Positions 58,554-64,000 of a DNA stretch of 64,000 nt are shown here, one piece after another. Positions within the stretch are counted from its first letter, which is position 1. Each line of letters begins with the position of its first letter. Below the pieces are notes generated by a model. The model was given only the letters and a program-made list of their open reading frames with translations. It searched no databases and was not told the DNA's origin. The stretch is from Byssochlamys sp. IMV 00236 (lineage: Eukaryota > Ascomycota > Eurotiomycetes > Eurotiales > Thermoascaceae): contig MSJH02000815.1 in assembly GCA_001931875.2 (NCBI GenBank), positions 458,947-522,946 on the forward strand. The letters are read 5' to 3'. The translations under genes and the position numbers were made by a program.

Positions 58554-60646
58554 CGAAATCATCAAAAAAAAAGTTCGACATTTGAAGAGCGTTTCATTCC
58601 ATTCAATTCTGTTTCACTGTTCTTTTTTCTTTTTTTCTTTTTTGTTTTGTATTTCCGACGCGAATACCCTTTATATGCTCCCAGCGGCTTATCAGCTGAA
58701 GTACTTGGCTATATCTTTTATTAGTAATGATCTCCGACCTGTCTGTCACTCACAAGAAACAGTCATACGAACTGTATCTATTGGAAATTCTCATATTAAG
58801 AACAGTCTACATAGTAGGAGTCAGGTGCGTAAGCGGTCTTAAACGTCTTCGAGATAATTGCGGAATATATTGACTACAACTACGGAAATAATTCTACAGC
58901 AAGACAGAACTCAAAAGTTTATAAAGTAGCTGTACAGTGAGAGCCTGGGTGCCCTGACTCTGTACTTCATACACTCGTTATGGCAATCGGATGCAGGTAG
59001 CGGTACCTAGGCAGGCGGCAAGGCCCGCCAGCAAGAAGAATGATACTCACATACTGGTAATACGCTTTATTTACTCGCTCCACTGCCTGTCACTTCAATT
59101 TTAAAACTGACAAAGTTCACGCTGTCTGGCGCCGTTCAGGATAGTTGAGGGGCTGCAGAAAAATGACAGCCGACTAAAACAGTTTATTCTGTCGATCGCC
59201 GTTGAGAAAAAAAAAAGAAGAAGAAAAACTGGTTATGCCCTATGGTGCAGCCTATACCCTGCAGGAGACTTTGCCCGCTGATCCCTTCGTCGTGGCCCGG
59301 GGACCGAGTTGCGATTGGCATAGCAATAGACGGTATAGAGCACCGGTGAAGCTTGTTACGACGATCTTGGCCCCGACAATAATCTTAGTACCAGTACTCC
59401 ATTATCCTTTCTTTTAAATTTTTTTCAGACCTCACGGCTATACTCCAGAGGGCAAATGGTTGCAGACAGTTCACCGAATGAACCGGAGATCAGCAGGAGT
59501 TCCCACTCCCCGGAACCAAACCGTTGTGTTTATACCGATGTCTTTGCGGATTTCGTCGAAGACTACTACCGGCATATCCACCGTACCTTTTGAAACCACG
59601 ATGAAAAGCCATGGGCAACTTGTCGCTTACCGGCGTCAACGCTAGTGGGCTCTTGCAGTGAGCCATCTACTCGGGAAACGATAGCAAGTTCTGCAGACTG
59701 GGCCCAAGCACCGTATCTATCCCTTGGCCGCTCCTGGAACGTGTCTGGAAACATTCAATTTCCCGGCGACCGTGCCAGTGGTATAGCCCATTTGCTCATG
59801 CTACCGCCACAGCTGTCTGAGCGGGCGCTAAGTCTCGATGGCTTGACGGCGGGCTATTATTTAGTATTAACTACCAAGAATACCGCGCGGCTTACGGAGT
59901 ACCATATCCGGCCAAAATCGTCTAATATCTGACGATCCGACGGATGCGCTTAAGGATATCCTCTTCGAGTTAATTTTGAGGCGCTAATCCATGCCGATGG
60001 GTTATCCCGCAGCATCCGTACCTGACACGATGTATGGAATCGCGGATGGATCTCCTGGTGGCTGATTTAAGAAGCCGAGCGAGCCTTGACCACCCCGCAT
60101 ACGCCTCGTATCTCCCCAGCGGAACCGGGACAATACGACGGTGTCTAGACGCTGGTGCAGAAGCCCCTGTTAGTAGTATTCCTGAATAATTCGAGCGTTG
60201 AGACTAAACAATTCGGCAGCCGTTCCTCGTGGGGCATCCCCCTGCTTGGCCTTTCAACGGCATCGCGTATAGTAGTTACCGGCTTGTAGCAATGATCCAT
60301 CCGTCCTTCTGGACGTTGGTAGTAACAGCATGGTCGGATGGTCGAACTGTCTTAAGCGGCCTGCAAGCGAAATCCATGATAGCCACAACGGCCTGTGGCC
60401 AATGTATTATTCAGGGGAGAGGAACGCTGATCTTCTACTGCAGTCTAGCCCACCTTGTGCGTGCATTGACAGGGACTAGTATCCAGTATGTGTATAGCTG
60501 GAGTTAGGATACCATATGTCGAAGCCTTATATTCAGGACCCTACCATCTCATGTAGGACTCTGCCAGCCAGCCATTCAATTCCGACCATCAGTCATTCTT
60601 TCTTGCGTTGTCTGGATATTGGGACGTAAGAGCCCCCGTTGCGAAA
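58554..60646. other. Gene-free stretch before the GMC gene
   Basis: About 2.1 kb between the CFEM receptor and the GMC oxidoreductase. Frames at 59645-59932 (+) and 60229-60507 (+) show no known motif. The segment near 59893 carries TACGGAGTA, the reverse complement of the repeated word TACTCCGTA. A poly-A run lies at 59208-59230. I see no supported gene; a decayed gene is possible. Confidence 0.5.
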
Positions 60647-62732
60647 ATGCTTGTCATTAAAACTCTTAGTTTGCTTTCTCTTTTTTCTGCGGCCTTCGCG
60701 TAAGTCTTGACCTATACATATATGTGAATATTATTGTTGGCGTGTACATGTCAGCTAACCGTCTATTATCTACAGGAATACCCACGCCCAGAGTCATAGT
60801 AGATTTCATCAACGCTCTAATGTCACCGTCGACGAGTACGAATATGTAGTCGTCGGTTCCGGTCCTGGAGGTGGCCCCCTGGCGGCCAGACTAGCTATGG
60901 CTGGTCACAAAGTGCTCCTGATTGATGCTGGTGATGACCAGGGAAATAACACGATCCAGGAAGTACCAGCCTTGCAACTGCAGTCGACGGAGGATGAGCT
61001 CCAGAGATGGGACTACTTCGTCAACCATTACTCTGACCTGGAGCGCCAGAAGCAAGACAGCAAGATGACCTACAAGACACCCTCTGGTGAGCTCTATGTT
61101 GGACAAAACCCTCCTCAGGGCTCAGAGCCCCTGGGTATTCTCTACCCTCGCACGGGTACGCTGGGTGGCTGCTCTGCACACAATGCCATGATTACCATCT
61201 ATCCCTTCGAGAGTGACTGGAACAATATGGTCTCAATTACTGGAAACGATTCCTGGGCGCCCGCCAACATGCGGGACTATTTCGTGCGCTTGGAACGCAA
61301 TCGCTATCTCCCGAACGATGTCATTGGCCATGGTTTCGATGGATGGCTCGAGACTAGCTTGACAGACTTGACTCTGGTGGCCGAAGATCCCAAGCTGCTT
61401 TCTCAGGTCATCGCATCTGCAACTGCAGCCGGCAAAGGCCTTGTGGGAATGGTGCTCAACACCGTTGTTGGACTTGGTAAAGTCCTCGCCCTCGACCTCA
61501 ACAACGACCTCCCCGGTCGTGACAAGGAGACTGGCCCTTGGCAAGTTCCTCTGGCTGTTAAGCTTCCTGACCAGAAACGTACCGGCCCCCGCGACTTTGT
61601 GATGGAGGTTCTCACTGCTACCAACCCTGATGGGTCCAAGAAGTACCCGCTCGACCTGCAGCTGGAGACTCTGGTTACCAAGATCCAGTTCGATACCTCT
61701 GGCGCTACGCCCAAGGCTGTGGGAGTTGAATATCTGAAGGGCAAGAGCCTGTACCGGGCTGACCCTCGCTCTGGCAACGTCACTGGAGGTGTTCCTGGCA
61801 GCGTCAAGGCTAGCCGTGAAGTTATCATTGCCGCTGGTTCATTCAACACCCCTCAACTTCTGAAGCTCAGTGGTATCGGACCCAAGGAGGAACTCCAGCA
61901 GTTCGGTATCAACACTCTTGTCGATCTTCCCGGTGTGGGCAAGAACCTCCAGGACCGCTACGAGACCACTGTTGTTGGCAAGGCCCCGACCGACTTCGTG
62001 ATCACCCAGAAGTGCACCTTCATGCAGAAGCAGCCTGATCCGTGCTACGAGCAGTGGAAGAACAATGCCATCGGAAAGGGCGTTTACGGATCGAACGGTA
62101 TCGCCATTGCTGTCACCTACAAGTCTTCCACTGCCGATGATGATGAGCCTGACCTCCTGATCTCCGGTGCCCCTGCCAACTTCCGCGGATACTTCCCTGG
62201 ATACGCCAACGACGCCTTGGCAGATGCGAAGCACTGGGCCTGGATTACCCTCAAGGCTAGGAGCCGTAACAATGCTGGAACGGTTGCCCTGCGCTCTGCC
62301 GACCCTCGTGATACACCCGTCATCAACTTTAACTCGTTTGACACCGGTGTTACCGCTAATGGCGCCGCCGACAAGGACCTCCAGGCCTCTTACGAAGGCC
62401 AGATGTTCGCCCGTAAAATCTTCAAGGACCTTATCCCCTTGGACGGCTCCTTTGCGGAAACCTGGCCCGGCACCAACATTACGACTGAAGAACAGATGAA
62501 GGACTTCATCAAGCGCGAGGCTTGGGGACACCATGCCTGCTGCACTGCTCCTATCGGAGCCGACGATGACCCCAACGCTGTTCTGGACGGTGACTTCCGG
62601 GTCCGTGGCGTTGACGGTCTCCGTGTCGTCGACGCGTCGATCTTCCCCAAGATCCCCGGCTACTACATCGCTGTGCCCATCTACATGGTCAGCGAGAAGG
62701 CCTCCGATGTTATCCTGGCGGCTGCTTCTTAA
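60647..62732 (+). CDS. Secreted GMC flavo-oxidoreductase
   Basis: Two exons, 60647-60699 and 60776-62732, 669 residues. A signal peptide (MLVIKTLSLLSLFSAAFA) precedes the FAD-binding Rossmann motif VVVGSGPGGGPLAARLA. GMC signature 1 is present as GTLGGCSAHNAMITIYP and signature 2 as AAGSFNTPQLLKLSGIGP. The catalytic histidine of the HxxGT-type motif is His604 in GHHACCTAPIG. The second catalytic position (His or Asn in most GMC enzymes) appears to be Tyr648 in FPKIPGYYIAVPIYMVSEKA. Members oxidise alcohols or sugars, reducing oxygen to hydrogen peroxide or reducing quinones. Whether this one is an oxidase or a dehydrogenase is unknown. The coding sequence has a sharply higher GC content than the surrounding DNA. 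Confidence 0.93.
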
Positions 62733-64000
62733 ATTTACCACCCTGCGCGTTGTTCTACACCGGCTATGAAATTCATGTCGGCTTCCCCTTATAGGTGTGG
62801 GTACCCTGGCCACTCTGTTTTCTCTCATTGCATTCCATCCCTCCCCCTTCTTGCCCTCCAGTGTCCGAGGTACTGGGATTATTTATAAGCTGGCGTGAAC
62901 CTTCCATGTAATTAATACGGTTTCGAGAGCCCTCTTTCTGCTTCATATTTTTCAGGTATATAAATCTTACAATTTTCTTCGGCTGGCGTCAGGGTGTTAT
63001 CCTGTACAGTACATTAGCGAATATCGTCACATTTTGAGAATTGATTACGAGTCCATATAATAATATAGCAAGTTGCAATTTCCGATCACTAAAGTAATTA
63101 TCCATTCATTGTCGAACTAAAGCTAGAATGTAGAAGAAAAGTCTTTTCCCGGTCCACTATAAGCCCTCGATTAAATCTTCCCTCGGATAGGTCCCGAAAA
63201 ACTACCATCTCGACGCGCCCAAAATACTTACTCCGCTAACCTTTGCGCCTGGAAGCACTTATCTACGCGGATCCCGGGCCATAAAATCCCGTTGGAACCT
63301 GATTCTTTCAATCGCCGTAGAGGATTCGCCGAGTTTACTAACTACCAAAACAAACTATCTATAGTATCTTCCATCTGAGTACTAACTAACTAAGCTTTTT
63401 TTTTTTCTAACCAGATCTCCGGTTTCAAATGTTTCAACGCCTCTAATTATTATTAGCTAGACAAGATGAATAGTTAAATTCAAGACGAAAATAAGCTTAC
63501 TATTACTTAACTTTGTACTTACTCCCCGTTGCCCCGTTTTCTTAACTGTCATATGACCTGTGTGTTTCTTAACTAGTTAATTAACTATCTTTTTCAATAG
63601 TCAATTCGTCAGTAGCGTAGATACGCTAACTAGTTAAATAACTAGTTATTTTATTCTTGAGCTGTGTTAACCAAAGACATGGTGGGAAAAAAATACCACC
63701 ATATACTCCGTACAATGGTAGTTATTTCTTAAATTAGTTATTTAGTGGAAACTGAGTTAGTATTTCTTATAGTACAAAGACATCATTAATAATGGTGAAG
63801 ATCTAGAAGGCGAAAACGGGGGGGTTGAGCTGGGGCTCAGAATGAAGATCATCGTCCAGGCTATTCGGCCCGGCAGAGACAAAGTTACGAAGCAGTCCTG
63901 AATATAGAAATAGTATTATAGACAGCTGTGCACCTCACAACGGCCACTATCTATCTAACGGCTTTTTTGTGGGTAGATTAACTCTCTTGTTCTTCTTTTT
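62733..64000. other. AT-rich terminal stretch, no gene
   Basis: The right end of the window contains the GMC 3' end (ATTAATACGG near 62910), then AT-rich DNA with three copies of TAACTAGTTA (63570, 63627, 63639), a copy of TACTCCGTA (63704), and a small hairpin ATGGTGG/CCACCAT at about 63680-63702. No gene. Confidence 0.55.

Noticed and set aside
59645..60507. Possible decayed secreted-protein gene upstream of the GMC gene
   Set aside because: Frames at 59645 and 60229 have weak protein-like character, but several stops, no family match and no workable splicing.
46409..62732. Possible secondary-metabolite gene cluster
   Set aside because: Transporters and oxidoreductases are present, but no polyketide synthase, peptide synthetase, terpene enzyme or cluster regulator can be seen, so the claim is not supported within this window.
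61839..62828. 329-codon frame on the minus strand over the GMC gene
   Set aside because: Antisense shadow of the GC-rich, codon-biased GMC coding sequence; no motifs of its own.

Overview
The window is nuclear DNA of a filamentous ascomycete, most likely an Aspergillus or close Eurotiales relative. Evidence: short introns (about 50-140 bases) with GT..AG ends and CTAAC/CTGAC-type branch sites; a class III chitin synthase of the ChsB type; a CFEM-domain Pth11-like receptor; and a dense run of conserved fungal housekeeping genes. No bacterial operon features, tRNA, rRNA or CRISPR were seen. The species cannot be fixed from the sequence alone. Gene models below were spliced by hand; every junction was chosen so that the reading frame and protein-family conservation continue across it.

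Left part (1-46 kb) is a mostly conserved 'core' block: a cytochrome b5/FMN 2-hydroxyacid dehydrogenase ending in SKL, a DUF218-type protein, the spindle checkpoint protein Mad2, the mitochondrial translation factor Guf1, the largest subunit of RNA polymerase III, the HOG-pathway membrane anchor Opy2, a gene-free stretch of about 6 kb, chitin synthase ChsB, the NEDD8 E2 Ubc12, cytochrome oxidase subunit VIIa, TAF8, the mitochondrial protease subunit Som1, a 315-bp hAT-type MITE, an XRCC2-like RAD51 paralogue, a PLP-dependent threonine/serine dehydratase-like enzyme, Ilv5, an unusual 885-residue fusion (isochorismatase-like + AlkB + GST-like), a dienoyl-CoA isomerase-like protein, a small heat-shock protein, a 4-kb gene-poor stretch with a relic gene and a G-rich tract, and the TFIIH subunit Tfb5.

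Right part (46-64 kb) looks accessory: two MFS transporters, a secreted heme-thiolate (chloroperoxidase-type) peroxidase, a CFEM-GPCR and a secreted GMC flavo-oxidoreductase, separated by long AT-rich intergenic stretches. A secreted flavo-oxidase that could make hydrogen peroxide near a secreted peroxygenase/peroxidase that would use it is a plausible functional pairing, with transporters and a surface receptor nearby, but there is no polyketide or peptide synthase in view, so a classic secondary-metabolite cluster cannot be claimed.

The observations most worth following are the AlkB fusion with a glycine in place of the isochorismatase catalytic cysteine, the clean hAT MITE with an 8-bp target duplication, the flavocytochrome b2-like enzyme with a peroxisomal C-terminus, the peroxidase/receptor/GMC neighbourhood, and two over-represented intergenic words (TACTCCGTA and the palindrome TAACTAGTTA).
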